A DNA stretch of 64,000 nucleotides, from assembly GCA_003550305.1 (NCBI GenBank), contig QKYT01000103.1, forward strand, positions 156,021 through 220,020, written 5' to 3'. Of this stretch, positions 1-11,780 are shown piece by piece. Source of the DNA: Glomus cerebriforme (taxonomy: Eukaryota; Glomeromycota; Glomeromycetes; Glomerales; Glomeraceae). A program made the position numbers and the translations under genes. How positions within the stretch are numbered: the first letter of the stretch is position 1; every line of letters starts with the position of its first letter. Under the pieces are notes generated by a model. It was given only the letters and a program-made list of their open reading frames with translations, was not told the origin of the DNA and ran no database searches.

Positions 1-960
1 TTTTTTTATTTTTCTCTGTTTTTGGAAGTTTTTTTTTATTTTAATACACAAGAATATTATTAATATTCTTTTTTATTCTTTTTTGTAGGAACGAACTCTT
101 CGGCTCAACTACTAGAGGTAAATGGGTAAAAAGGAGGTAGTGAGGTATTTTTTTATTAAACTTTAATACAAGAACGTTACTAACGTTCTTTTTTTTTTTT
201 TTATAGGAATGAACACTTCAGTTCGACTCTTGGAGGTAATTAAAGGGGGGTGATTATTAAACTTTAATATAAGAACATTGCTAACATTCTTTTTTTTTCT
301 TTTTATAAAAACGAATACTTTAGCTCAACTCCTGGAGGTAATTAAAGGGGTGGTTATTAAACTTTAATACAAAAACATTGCTAACGTTCTTTTTTTTCTT
401 TTTATAGGAACAAACACTTCAGTTTGACTCCTGGAAGTAATTGAAGAGGGTGGTTATTAAACTTTAATACAAGAATATTGTTAATGTTCTTTTTTTCTTT
501 TTTATAGGAATGAACACTTTGGCTCGACTCCTGAAGATAATTGAAGGGGATGGTTATTAAACTTTAATATAAGAATGTTGCTAACATTCTTTTTTCTTTT
601 TTATAGGAATGAATACTTTAGCTTAACTTCTGGAGGTAATTGAAGGAAGATGGTTATTAAACTTTAATATAAGAACGTTACTAATATTCTTTTTTTTTTG
701 TAGAAATGAACTCTTCAGTTCAGCTCCTGAGGGTAAATGGGATAAATGGGATAAATAGGGACAGAGGGGGGGTGTTTCTTTATTATTTTATTATACAAGA
801 ATATTTATTAATGTTCATTTTTTTTCTTTTTTGTAGGAATGAACTCTTCGGCTCAACTCCTGAAGGTAAATGTGATAAAGGGAGGTAAGAAAGTATTTTT
901 TTTATTATAATTCAATACAAGAATATTATTAATGTTCTTTTTTTTCTTTTTGTAGGAGTA
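1..960 (+). repeat. Tandem array of about nine intron-like units
   Basis: Direct repeats with a period of roughly 100-125 bp. Within a unit the order is donor-like GTAA, a spacer with TTATTAAACTTTAATA, a palindrome such as GAACGTTACTAACGTTC whose centre reads CTAAC, then T/C tract, TAG and the mini-exon. Units differ mostly by C/T and G/A changes. Open frames across the array (for example 706-888) are repeat artefacts. Confidence 0.85.
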
Positions 961-1172
961 ACTCTTCATCTACCTTCAATTACAGTATATAAAGTTTTAT
1001 AAAAAATCTGGTGAATCTGGTTAATCTGGTGATATAAATAGATCATTGAATTGACCAGATATCTGTTGAATCATCTGGTCAATCCAGTGATACAAATGGA
1101 TCAATCTGAATCTGATCAATTTTTGGATGGATGATCGAATATCTGGATTAACCAGATTTCAGAACATATCTC
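1..1172 (+). mobile_element. Family A TA-flanked element with intron-like tandem array (right part)
   Basis: This is the right part of a non-autonomous element that continues beyond the window edge. About nine tandem units run from 1 to about 960. Each has GGTAA, an AACGTT-type palindrome with a short loop, a T-rich pyrimidine tract, TAG and a mini-exon of about 29 nt beginning GAACGAAC. From 1000 to 1172 follows a subterminal region rich in CTGGT and CAGAT motifs, ending at ACATATCTC next to TA (1173-1174). The same right end closes the complete copies at 43759-44927 and 51602-53127. No transposase is present, so it would need one supplied in trans. The TA target suggests the Tc1/mariner superfamily, but this is an inference. 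Confidence 0.75.
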
Positions 1173-1959
1173 TAATATGAACTTCAATATTCACAGAACA
1201 ACATTACTTAAGCTTATTTCACTTGTTTCTCTTGATTAAAGTGTTTAAAATTCAAATTATAACTTGAAGTAAAAAGCAAAATACATCTTAGTATTATTAA
1301 AAAAATCCATATAACTTCATGAAAATTTTAATACAAATTAATATACAAGCATCTCCATATTTCATAAACAACTTTTTCTGAAGTATTTTTCACCTGTTTA
1401 ATATGACCAAATGCTAAAATTATGCTGTGAACTCTCTATAAAACATGTTTGTTATAAATTTACTTATGAAATATTTATAGCTTTATAATAATATTTTACA
1501 TCTGAAGTTTTGCTACTGATGAAAAATATTTAACTTTATTAAATAACAAAAACTTTTAAAATACTAATATATATTTTTAAAACATAAAAAGGAAAAGAAA
1601 GAGTAAAAAGAAAAGCGTTAATGTAGGGCTGATGATGATAAACCAATCAGATTCCCTTTATTTTGTCTCTGATCATCTGATGGTATGGTCAGGCAGATAA
1701 TTTGACATTTCAGCATGACCTGTCATACATTTCAGATGTGCCATAAGCAATAATTTCTAATATGCTATTCAACTTCATCTTCAAAGAAAATGTCAAACTT
1801 TTTTGAATTACCGTCAGAATATTAGACAACTGAAAAAATTGCTATCCACTACTATTTTGAAGATGATACTCATATTTTTGATCAGATTAAAAAAGATCTT
1901 ATGACATGTTCTAATATGAAAAATGATTCCGCACTGCTAGCAAAACGGCTTGTACACTA
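1173..1959. other. AT-rich interval without a recognisable gene
   Basis: I see no open frame with coding character and no repeat I recognise between the family A element and the pogo-like element. The sequence is AT-rich with scattered homopolymers. Confidence 0.5.
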
Positions 1960-4504
1960 ACATCTTTATAAGTACACGCACCTAGGACTAGCCATGCACA
2001 TGCACTTATAGAAGGTGTGCACTTATAGAATAACTAATAGAAAAACAGATTTTATTACACAAATTAAAATCTAATAAAACTTTAAAACTTTATTTTATTT
2101 AAGCAGTATTTATTTAAACTGATCTAATTGTATATGTATTTAAACTCTGTGTATTTTTATTTAATTTTCTAATAAACAAAAACAACATATTTTATGAAAA
2201 TAGAATTACTTTTTAATGAAAATATATGTTAATGTCAGTTTGTCACATTAAGCCTGTCTTTTTGACCTTAAGAAATTTTTTAATTTTTCTCACTAACTTT
2301 ATATAATCTTCTGCATTGTTCTATTAAAGTAGTAATATACCTACAGTTTCTAAACTAGTAATTGCTACACTAGAATTAATAATGGGAATTTTATTATTAT
2401 CATTCATTTAATCATTTCATCTAAATCCATATTTTTCTTATCAGTATTCTTAAAGAGATACACAAGTTTTTTGATAACTTGATCATCTTTGAGAACTTTA
2501 TAAACAACATTCTCTTCTGGTATATTAAGAAACTCTTCTGCCTGTATTGGATTGAAGAGATTAAAGGCTTGAAATGAATCTGCAAGATCAGTAAGTACCA
2601 AGTTTTCATTTTGATGAATATCTTCTGTAGTATTTCTAAAATCTATAATTGCATCAGAAAGAATTTTTGTATGACGCCAGCAATTACTAATTATTTTGGC
2701 ATTAACCTCATCCCAGACTTGAATAATAAACTGAATTGCCTGTAAGACATTAATGCATAAATCCTCTGCATGGTTACCTGCTTCTACATATTGCAACATC
2801 AAACTTTTAAAAATGAATAGTTAGGTTTAATAATTTGAATACTAAAATACATAACAAATTTAATAATTTTACTTACTGTATATGAGAATGATGATAGTGT
2901 CTTTTGAAAGACATAATTATTCTGGTGTCCATTGGCTGAATTTTTGAAGTTGTATTTGAAAGCAAAAAATGGACATCAGTGTATTGTAAGGTAAGGCCAA
3001 CTAGCTTATGGCTGGAACAGTTATCAAGGAGAAATAACATATGTTCACCTTTATGTTTTAGACCAACTTAATGATTAAATTCCTAAAGTTACTCTTGAAA
3101 GAGCGATGCAATTATCCAGGCTTTAGTATTATTATGATATGTCATTGACATGGTTTGGATTCTTATATTTTTAAAGCAGCGCAATTTTCTAAATTTCCAA
3201 TAATTAAAGGTTTTAATTTGTGTGAACTATCAGCATTTGCACACAATGTAACTGAAAGATGTTCTTTATTCACTTTACGCCTGGCAAGATGTTTTGTTGC
3301 AAGAGTTTGATCAGGTTCTAACCTATAAATTATCAATACTTATGCAAGATAAGTAAGATAAATTTTTGCATCTTTTTTTTATTTCAAGAATTTACCTATA
3401 AAAAAGTCCCGTTTCATTCATATTATAGATTTTTTCAAGAGGATAGTTGAAACAATGTTCTCTTAATAAGGGTAAAGCATCAGCAATAGTGGTTTCATCA
3501 GCAGATAAAGCTTTTCCTTTAAGCTTTTGTTGGCGAATTCCATTGTGATCCTTAAACTTATGAAGCCATCTTAAAGAAAATTGTAATGCATCTTGAAAAA
3601 TATCTAATCCATTGGCAATCATTTTGGCTTTTTCAATAAGTATTGCATTACTTAATACCGTTTGATACTGGTAGTTTAAAATGAATTTCTTGAAAGCAAA
3701 CTCAAGTTCTAAATAGGTAACTGATTTATAGTGCTTTGAATTTGAACTGATAGTTTCTGAATCAAGTTATTCTTCTGCTGTTTGTAGAATACAAGTAATA
3801 GTGCTCTTATTAACTCTAACGTTCCAAATCCAGTTAACATACTGAGCCCGAGTTCTTTTATTATCTCGAGCATAAACACAAAGTTCTCTCTTTTGAATTT
3901 CAGAAAGTGTGGTTCTTTTAAGAGACATTTTTAGGATGTATATTGCTGATTTTATATTATTAAATAATGGTAAATCATCATTTTTCTATCCTTATAAATA
4001 CATAACAGAATCCAATAATCTACTTTTTATTCTATGGGAGTTTGTTTATATATTGACATGCACAATTTCCTTGTAAATATACAAAATATTCCCTGACTAT
4101 ACTAATTTGGGATTATCAATCAAGCAAGATTTTCATACTTTGTGAATATTGTAATTACATGATATAAAATGAATTTATAATTTTATTTTTAAAAAATTTT
4201 ATTTTAAAGTTTCAAAATGAAATAGTCAGAATGAAATTATACAGTATGATACACAAATTTATTTTAATTAAACTAATTTAAAAATTAACCGTGATAAAAC
4301 AGTTGTTAATGATTGGTCAACTATATGTAATTATTATATAAATGCACTTATAGAGAATATTCTAATATATCCAGAACTCAGAATTACTTGCACATGCAGA
4401 ATATAGAGGGAGTGCATTTAGCTCTAAGTTGTAAGCTTAGGACTAAATTATGGTATGCATATAAAGAGGGTGTGCACTTATAGAAGGTGCACTTATAAAG
4501 GTAT
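1960..4504 (-). mobile_element. Pogo/Tigger-like DNA transposon, 2.5 kb, TA flanks
   Basis: A complete but decayed element. The ends form imperfect terminal inverted repeats: the left end carries CTTTATAAGTACAC and the right end, read in reverse, CTTTATAAGTGCAC. TA dinucleotides lie immediately outside (1958-1959 and 4505-4506), as expected for Tc1/mariner/pogo insertion. Both subterminal regions also share a TGTGCACTTATAGAA motif. Inside, on the minus strand, lies a CENP-B/jerky-type transposase pseudogene (2404-3928). The TIR match is short and diverged, so exact ends could be off by a few bases. Confidence 0.8.
2404..3928 (-). pseudogene. Decayed pogo/Tigger (CENP-B-like) transposase with two introns
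   Basis: Reading the minus strand from ATG at 3928, the N-terminus (MSLKRTTLSEIQKRELC) resembles the CENP-B helix-turn-helix. It meets one in-frame TAA, then continues in frame through the second DNA-binding region and the first catalytic block (NMNETGLFYR). A GT..AG intron of about 70 nt follows, then RLEPDQTLAT and LCANADSSHKLKPLIIG, a frameshifted stretch, LLDNCSSHKL (second catalytic Asp) and IQPMD. A second intron at about 2812-2876 joins into the C-terminal VWDEVNAKIISNCWRHTKI segment typical of Tigger proteins. The family uses a DDE/D catalytic triad for cut-and-paste transposition. The stop and frameshift mean this copy is dead, although both introns remain recognisable. Confidence 0.82.
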
Positions 4505-4888
4505 TACTATAATGTCTGGCTGAAAGATATGCTTTCTGAAAAGTACTATTATTAATAGTAACTAAAAAAACTGATATCTAGCTGGAAAACTGCTTGTCAC
4601 TCAGTGATGACTGCTTGTCGATATTCTTTTGGCAACTAGCTGGAAAACTGCTATTCATCTGGTGATGACTGCTTATTGCTGCCAAATTTTTTCAAAATAC
4701 AGGTTAAATCATTTTTATGTCTATTTTTGTGAAAGTACTAATTATTGCTTTTTTTTATAATTACAAGAAACTTGTTGAAAATGTGTTAACTTGTTTAGCT
4801 ATTAATATGATCAGGGTGAGCTTAATGATTTTTCCAGTTGCTAATCTTTTCAACAAATACTTATTTTTTCTGTTATACAATATACAGA
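4505..4888. repeat. Short degenerate tandem repeat after the pogo element
   Basis: At about 4575-4680 a unit of roughly 50 bp (CTAGCTGGAAAACTGCT ... GGTGATGACTGCTT) occurs twice with some changes. Nothing else recognisable is present before the decayed gene that starts near 4889. Confidence 0.5.
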
Positions 4889-6207
4889 GAGAAGCTACTA
4901 TTTCTACTTACATAGATAGAGCAAAATTTATGGCAAAGGTTCGCACAGATATTCTTAATAACATTAACCATATATAATCTTTTAAGTGACCTCTTGATTT
5001 GGAAAATGTTGATGTAAGTATTAAATTCCATTTGCATGCTATCTGAATTCCTTATAATTTTTTTTTACAATCATGGGCTTATCTGATTATATATTATTTT
5101 ATACTATTTTGTAGATCAATCCAAGAAAATGTATGATCCAGAATCCATCCACATCTATTTTATCACCAATTTTAGAAGAAGAAGATAGCTCGTTATCAAA
5201 AGCAGGTGATTCATTATCATCAATTGCAAAGAAATTATCAGATAATAGCATTTCATCTCTTGGACCTGACCTAGTAAAATTTGATAAAGCATACTCAGAA
5301 TTGGATTCCTGTTATATATGGGTACTTAAGAGTAGTTGAAAAGTGAAAGAGGTTATCTATAAGTTTGCAAGAAATTTACCTGGAGAGACATGCTTATATT
5401 CATTTATAATAAATAATATCGATACAGATGCTGAATCATTATTCTTCATGAAAGAATGGAATGAAATTATTAATTTAAAATCTAAAGACTTTCACATTTT
5501 TTTAAAGATTTAATGAAAAAATATACAGTTAACAACATAAAACAATTACAAAAGTTAATTCTTGAACTATTTGTAGATGAATATGATAATGAACTTCATT
5601 TTGATCAAAATTATATAAATTATGCATATCGAAGTATGCACTTTTTATGGCAAAAAGCTCAAAATTTCTTTGTTGATTCAAAGTTAGAATGGTGGTATCA
5701 GATGAACATATGGAGTTATTTGATAAATCCAGCTTTTGATAATCAGAACTTTGAGTTAGTATGTAGTAAAAGTATGAGTTTTGCTTCTAGCAATAGAAAG
5801 AATCTTAAAAAAACAGTTAATGATAAAAAGAAGATTGGCCATAAAGATAATGGAGTTTTCAGACTAAGTGGAGATCATTTAGAATCGACAGAAGCTAAAC
5901 ATAAATGGAAAGGTAAAAGTGAGACTAGCTAAGTACTTGAACAACTCTTTAAAGATAAATAAAATATTAAAGGATATGATAGATCAACTTGCTGTAGAAT
6001 GTGATAAGAGAGAAGACCTTATAAGAAAGTTGTAAGTGATAGGAATTTTATATGGAACTAACAGAATGCAACTATTAATAATAGACTATGGATACATTTC
6101 CCATGTTAAACATAGAAAGATTTATACAGTTGCTAGATATTTGAATAAGTCAGAATCACTTGCATACACTTTAAAAGAAATATTATGCACTAAGACTATT
6201 ATTAATT
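4889..6207 (+). pseudogene. Decayed member of a Rhizophagus multi-copy gene family
   Basis: A discontinuous reading can be followed: DRAKFMAKVRTDILNN, then a GT..AG intron (about 5013-5114), IQNPSTSILSPILEEEDSS, a stop at 5337, NLPGETCLYSFIINNID, MKKYTVNNIKQLQKLI (from 5513), HFLWQKAQNFFVDSKLEWW, a frameshift near 5930, then ILKDMIDQLAVECDKRE and ending about ESLAYTLKEILC. From memory these blocks match a large family of hypothetical proteins in Rhizophagus irregularis. I know no experimentally assigned function. At least two stops and one frameshift make it a pseudogene. Confidence 0.6.
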
Positions 6208-7004
6208 AGATTTTGAATATAATAAATATATGCCAATTAAATTAGATTGATTACAAGGTTACAAGGTAGTTTAGAAGTTTCTGATTACAAATTGATTGCA
6301 CTGATCACAAAAAAATCTGTCTTAACCTCTGTTGCAGTATAACCGATTCCTATGAAATGAAATGTTTAACTGATTTTAATAAATACAAAGAATGATGTTA
6401 ATCTGAAAAATTTTCTTGACAATTCTGATGAAAATGGATATTGTATGTCTCCTTGGATTGTCACCACACCTAAAATTTTCATAATTCCAAAGACAAAGTG
6501 AACTTTAGATGTAATTAATAATGATAGCAAATAGTATTAGTATATTTAGATTAAGAAGAAGTTAAAATATTCTTGTTAATAAATCATCACATTTTTTTTT
6601 TAATAGTTAGCAATATTGAAAAATAATAAAATTTTGCACATATATATGTGTAATATTAAAATATAAATTGTGTATGCTAAACCATAAATGTTCTGGGTAT
6701 GTGGATGTGCTTTGCATAAATTTATATAAACAGTACATGAAAGTGAATCTTAACTTTTCTGCTTTAGATAAAAAATTACTATAAATTGCTAAACACTTAA
6801 ATATTGTAAGAACAGTTAAATAAATTGGAACTCTATCAATAATATTATAAATAGTAAAGTAATATATGCATTAATGCAACTTAGTGCAAATATATAGGTC
6901 TTTGAAGTGATAAATCAAATATATTTTATCCTTCAGTCAATCACAAGAGGGATTATTTTCCAAAAAAACATGACTTTGAGAAAAGTTTGATTGATGTTAA
7001 TGTC
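6208..7004. other. AT-rich interval, nothing recognised
   Basis: No coding-like frame is apparent. It ends at the large foldback element starting at 7005. Confidence 0.45.
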
Positions 7005-7535
7005 ACTGGTCGAAAACTGATCTATCTTACAGATATCTTACAGATATCTTATAAATATCGGATACTCAAAATGCAGAAAATCTGCTATACATCGGGTACC
7101 CAATATGTATACTATAGAATTAAAAAATACAATTTATTAATTATCTCGCTATCCAGTGATCATAAAAAGATGAAATATAGCTCATTCGATTCGTCTCACT
7201 GAGACGTATCGAATGGTACTAATTTCGCATTTCTAGGTATGATAGATGCTGAGATATTTGATAAATCATAAAAAAACAAATAAAAAATGCAATATCTCAA
7301 TATCTATCATATCTAGAAATGCGTGAAATTAGTACCATTTGATACGTCTCAGTGAGGCGAATNGAATGAGCTATATTTCATTTTTTTATGATCACTGGAT
7401 AGCGAGATAATTAATAAATTGTATTTTTTAATTCTATAGTATACATATTGGGTACCCGATGTATAGCAGATTTTCTGCATTTTGGGTACCCAATATTTAT
7501 AAGATATCTGTAAGATAGATCAGTTTTTGACCAGT
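7005..7535. mobile_element. Foldback (long inverted-repeat) element, 531 bp, copy 1
   Basis: Two arms of about 250 bp (7005-7258 and 7291-7535) are near-perfect reverse complements around a spacer of about 32 bp. The termini read ACTGGTCGAAAACTGATC and, in reverse, ACTGGTCAAAAACTGATC. An ATGT stands just outside the arms on both sides (7000-7003 and 7536-7539), a possible but unproven target duplication. A second copy at 51733-52216 sits inside another element, showing that the unit moves. It encodes no protein; the apparent open frame at 6987-7202 is part of the arm. One N lies at 7363. Confidence 0.85.
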
Positions 7536-8530
7536 ATGTGTATTGGGATTCTGTGTAAAAAAAAAATGCAAAAAAAAAAATAGATTTAAATATCTTTAAT
7601 ATTAGTACTATTTATCTTAATTCCAGAGCCATCCATCACAAATAGCACATACAGAGCTAAATAAAGAAGTTAAGAAAAAACTTACAGAAAATGTAAACAA
7701 GCATATGATGTGCAAAAAAACAAGATACAGTCAGAAAAATTTATGACATCTTTAACATGATAGGAGAAGATAAGATTTTTCGTATCAAATCTTTTACTGC
7801 ATATAGTTTTTTGGATCTAAGTCACATACATCATAAAAAATTTTGAAAAATAGTAGTTATTACTGTGCCACAGTCACGTGATACTATCTTAACACTAGAA
7901 CATTCTCAATACTTGTATTTTATATTCTGAATTTTTTAGTATATTAATGCTTATTTTTTTATTCATTTTTTTTATTTAGCCGGCCAGCCCTTTTCTCATA
8001 TATTACTTTACAAAAATATAATAAAGATTTTACTTTAATTTTTTAAATGTATTGTATGTTCCTTGATTTTTGATCTGTGAGATAATAACTTAAATGTAAA
8101 TAAATTAGCATTATATAATTATATTAAGATTACAAAATATAATGATCAATAAAATGATTAATTAAATAATGATAGTGGCTTAGTTACTGCACATACAAAT
8201 CTGATTGGTTAATCTTTATGATTTGAGTTGTGAAAAAGTTACGAGAAAATGCTGAGAACTGACTGGAAGCTAAAGTAATACCTATGATATGATATACATC
8301 ATGCCACAAATTGATGTAAATATAAAATTAGTTTAGTCAAGATATAAATTTCCAATATGCTTATAATTAAATAAAAATAAATATAATATTTTATTATAAT
8401 ATACTTGCTATAAATTGCTATTCATTAAATAGAAAATGTAAAAATATAATATAGGAAAAATTATTGCACTTATAAAGCTAATCAAAATGCAATATATTTC
8501 TAAAAATACTAGCTATATACATTATAGATA
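7536..8530. other. AT-rich interval without a supported gene
   Basis: Fragments such as the stretch near 7626-7750 could be gene relics, but no continuous frame or known motif can be followed. Confidence 0.4.
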
Positions 8531-8760
8531 AAGTTGCCTGCCAAAACTAGAAGGTTTAGGCAAGTTAACGAAATGCTGAAAAGTGAAACTTTGTCAAAAC
8601 TATATTAAAGTCTTATTAAAAAGTTGGTAAAACTCTGCTGAAAAGCAAAATCTGCCAAAATCTATTATGAATGCCAAAACTGCCAAAACTTTACCAAAAC
8701 TATAATAAAGCTATAGTAAAATCTTACTAAAACCAATCATAGGATTTTGAGGAAGTTTAG
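8531..8760 (-). repeat. Dispersed repeat with CCAAAACT-type motifs, copy 1 (inverted)
   Basis: The reverse complement of this segment aligns by eye along its length with 32634-32850. Both run CTAAACTT...GGTTTTA...TAAGATTTTA...GCTAAACC(T/C)TCTAGTTT. It is AT-rich and non-coding with many short CAAAACT or AGTTTTG words. Nature unknown; it may be the end of a transposon or a short interspersed element. Confidence 0.6.
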
Positions 8761-9262
8761 ATAGGCAATTATAATTGTAGATAATAAAGTTTAAACTGAT
8801 AATATCATCTGTAATCATAAAGAAAAGAATAATTACTGGGTCATGAATGAACTTAAAATCTTATCTCAACATCTGCTTAATTATAATAAAAGAACTTTAA
8901 GAAGTTTATGTGAGACATAGAAAAGAAATATAAAGAACAGGTTAATGCAAATAAGAAAATTTGATGCAATTTTAATTACAGCCAGAACTAATATAATTTT
9001 AGTTAAACTTTCATTAAAGTATAATTTAAGAATTTTCTTTATATAAAACAAAATTAAGTAAAGTATTAAGTGTAAAAAATTATAGCAAATTGTAAATTGT
9101 TTTAAAATATATTTTATTAATGACAAAATAATAGTAAAATACAAGAATACAAGAACAAATTTTCTGACTTTTTTTAGATTTTAACCAATTTATAATCTAT
9201 AATCAGTTTATTTTATTTAGTTTTATCATTTTTATCAAAAAAAAAATTTTTTAAAAATCAAA
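8761..9262. other. Intergenic AT-rich sequence at the left edge of the gene core
   Basis: Contains only AT-rich sequence. An 87-codon minus frame at 8881-9144 has the Ile/Leu/Phe/Lys composition expected of chance AT-rich frames. Confidence 0.45.
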
Positions 9263-10260
9263 TTATAAAGTATTAAAGATCTGAGCAAAACTAAGCTGAA
9301 AAAAAAATAATAATAAAATTATTAAATTTACATCACTTTGAACATGAAAAAAACAACAGTTAAAAATATTTGCCTTGTTTAGTTTTCTATTTCGTCTCAT
9401 ATTTTCTCTGTAATGATAAGCATCAACTTCATCAGCCAATTTAAATTTTCGAATTGATTTAATAACTTTATCAATATTCTTCTTAATAGATGAATCTATA
9501 AAAAAATGAGATACTGTATAAATAAATATATATATAATCTTTTTATTAAAATAGAGAAATTCATTTAATTCATTCATACCAAGAATTTTTTCTATATTTC
9601 CTTGAGGATTTATGATTATTACTTTTTTGTGATAATTTGGCGAATTTTTTAAATTCCATACATTAAAATAATTTGCGATATCATTATTTTGGTCAGCCAA
9701 TAATGGAAAATCGATGTTAACTACATTATTAAGATCAGTAGGTTTTTCTTCATAATGTATTAAATGATTGTGCAGTATTAAAGAAGTAAGACTAATTAAA
9801 AATCATTAAGAAGTTGTTAATGTTAAAGAAAAATATTGTTATACAAAATAATCATAATAATAATAAATCTTACGTGAAAACATTGTCATTAGATACTGCT
9901 AATAACACTACATCTAATTCTTTGAATATTTTTCTGTTTTTAGATATCGTAATAATCTAATTTTAATAATAAAACTAATTAGATTATATTCATAATTCCG
10001 GCAAACAAAAAATAATTAATAATCACCTCCTCGGGGGAAATTCCGGGATCATTCTTTATATTATAAAAAAATAAAATTACATCTAATAAAAACACGAATA
10101 ATTAACATACATAATTCATTAAAAAGAACAATTAAAGAAGGTATTAATTCTTACATTTTCCTAGATATTTATCAAAGGTAAAATTGTTAAAGAGACCATT
10201 CTCAACATACAGAATATCAAATTTTGGAAATGGCTTAAATAAAATATCATTAGAGAACAT
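9263..10260 (-). CDS. 1-Cys peroxiredoxin-like protein lacking the peroxidatic cysteine
   Basis: Five exons on the minus strand (10155-10260, 10027-10082, 9874-9956, 9580-9791, 9263-9495) join in frame through GT..AG introns to a 229-aa product, close to the usual Prx6 length. Family blocks seen in order are an N-terminal FPKFDILYVENG...FDKYLG, the YVILFF strand, the active-site loop DPGISPEE, LDVVLLAVSNDN, NIDFPLLADQNNDIANYF and VIIINPQGNIEKIL. Peroxiredoxins normally carry a PxxxTxxC loop (PVCTTE) and reduce peroxides. Here the Cys position reads Ser and there is no cysteine before residue 190. The usual GRN near the C-terminal part of the fold reads KKN, replacing the conserved Arg. Family membership is clear; peroxidase activity is unlikely by this mechanism. 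The last 30 residues (CCFF... onward) are unlike the family and may hide another intron. Confidence 0.75.
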
Positions 10261-11780
10261 CTTTAATAAATTACTTGGTGTATACTTTTATCTTTTCCTT
10301 TGATTATCTCGCAAATTCAATACTACTTAAATGAAAAAATTTTTTGTTATTGACATCATTTTACTTGGTAATTTACCTATTTTAGCGAATAATTAGTAAA
10401 GAGGATGAACTTTAAATAATGATGCATATTTTATTAAAGAAAAAACGGTTATTCGAGTGAAAAGTTTTTTTAAACCATTTCAATTATTTCTTGCAATGAT
10501 CTAGAACCTAATCTATTAGTAGAAATCATATAATTACCTATTATTATATTACGAAAATAGATATTGACAAAATGAAAAATAAAGTTCTCTTGACAATTCC
10601 TTAATATAAATAAAATTTTAACCTTTTTTTGGAAGTTTCTTTGACAACTTTCTTCTAATTGGAGTGACAATTCATGCTTATTTTGCTTATTTATTGATAA
10701 AAAAAAAACAAAAAAATTTATAGAAATTAGGAGAGATTATGATATCATGAATAACTAAAGGCGCGTTTATTCTTGGAAACCTAATTAACATTCGTCAAAA
10801 ATCCTATTCATATAGAAAAACTGAAAAATTTGTTCTATATAAAGAATCTGCATTCTTATGAATTGATCGACGTTTAAAAGTAAAAAAAAAAATGAATGAA
10901 CTATATCCTTTTTATTAATCGATTCATAATCAGAATAATGATTTGATTAGTGAATTTGAAATGAAAACGCGTGCATCGCACATTTAAAATTTTATACACT
11001 AAACATTAATTGATGAAAATAAAAGGTTGTTATTAAACTGATATATTACTGCATTTTTATAATTTCATTGATTGATATATATTATTACATCAAAATGATG
11101 ATCTTACGGGTTTACTTATTAAATAACAAAAATTTTCACATATAAGTAAATTCATTATAAATTCCCTTTTTTTTCCTGGTACTTATTATTTATACTAATT
11201 TGAAAACAGTAATTTTATGAATTAAGAAGTACGTTGACTTTTATGTCATACCATGTGACACTTGACTAGTTTAGATTAAGCCAATTACTTCGCAAGGATT
11301 GTGCACGTTTAACAACCTAAATCTACTTTCAATATAACTCGAGAACTTCCTATACATGATATAGACGAAGACATTCGATGTGAACAATCATTTACCAGAA
11401 CAAGCTGCCACTTAAGCAAGGTCAATTCGAGTACGCGAACTTTGAGCAAATAATTGTAATCGTAACATTCTTTTAAAAAGTTTATCTTGACCATAGTGAA
11501 TCACGAGCCTAGTGTAATGCACGTGTTTTGCAATTGTGCGCTCTAAAAATAATATTATTATGACACGATCATATATATATTTTTAATAATATTCGATCAA
11601 TATTTTAACGCCCCGTTCAATAACATACAATTAATGGATTCTTAACACGAGTTGAATGCACTAATTAATATAATGTAAAAAGCTTGGTCAAATTTATTAA
11701 ATTATAAAGGTCTAAAAAAAAAAAGATTTAAAAGTACAACTAACTATTAATAACTAATCCATCCAATACATTCATAACAA
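10261..11780. other. Intergenic; small unsupported frames only
   Basis: A minus frame at 10470-10670 (LSLQLEESCQRNFQKK...) and another at 11309-11494 lack a convincing ATG, introns or known motifs. No RNA gene is seen. The interval probably holds the promoter of the peroxiredoxin-like gene and the 3' region of the FERRY3 homologue. Confidence 0.4.

Noticed and set aside
1..960. Spaced direct repeats resembling a CRISPR array
   Set aside because: Unit variation, lack of constant repeats with unique spacers, eukaryotic intron-rich context and splice-like signals all speak against CRISPR.
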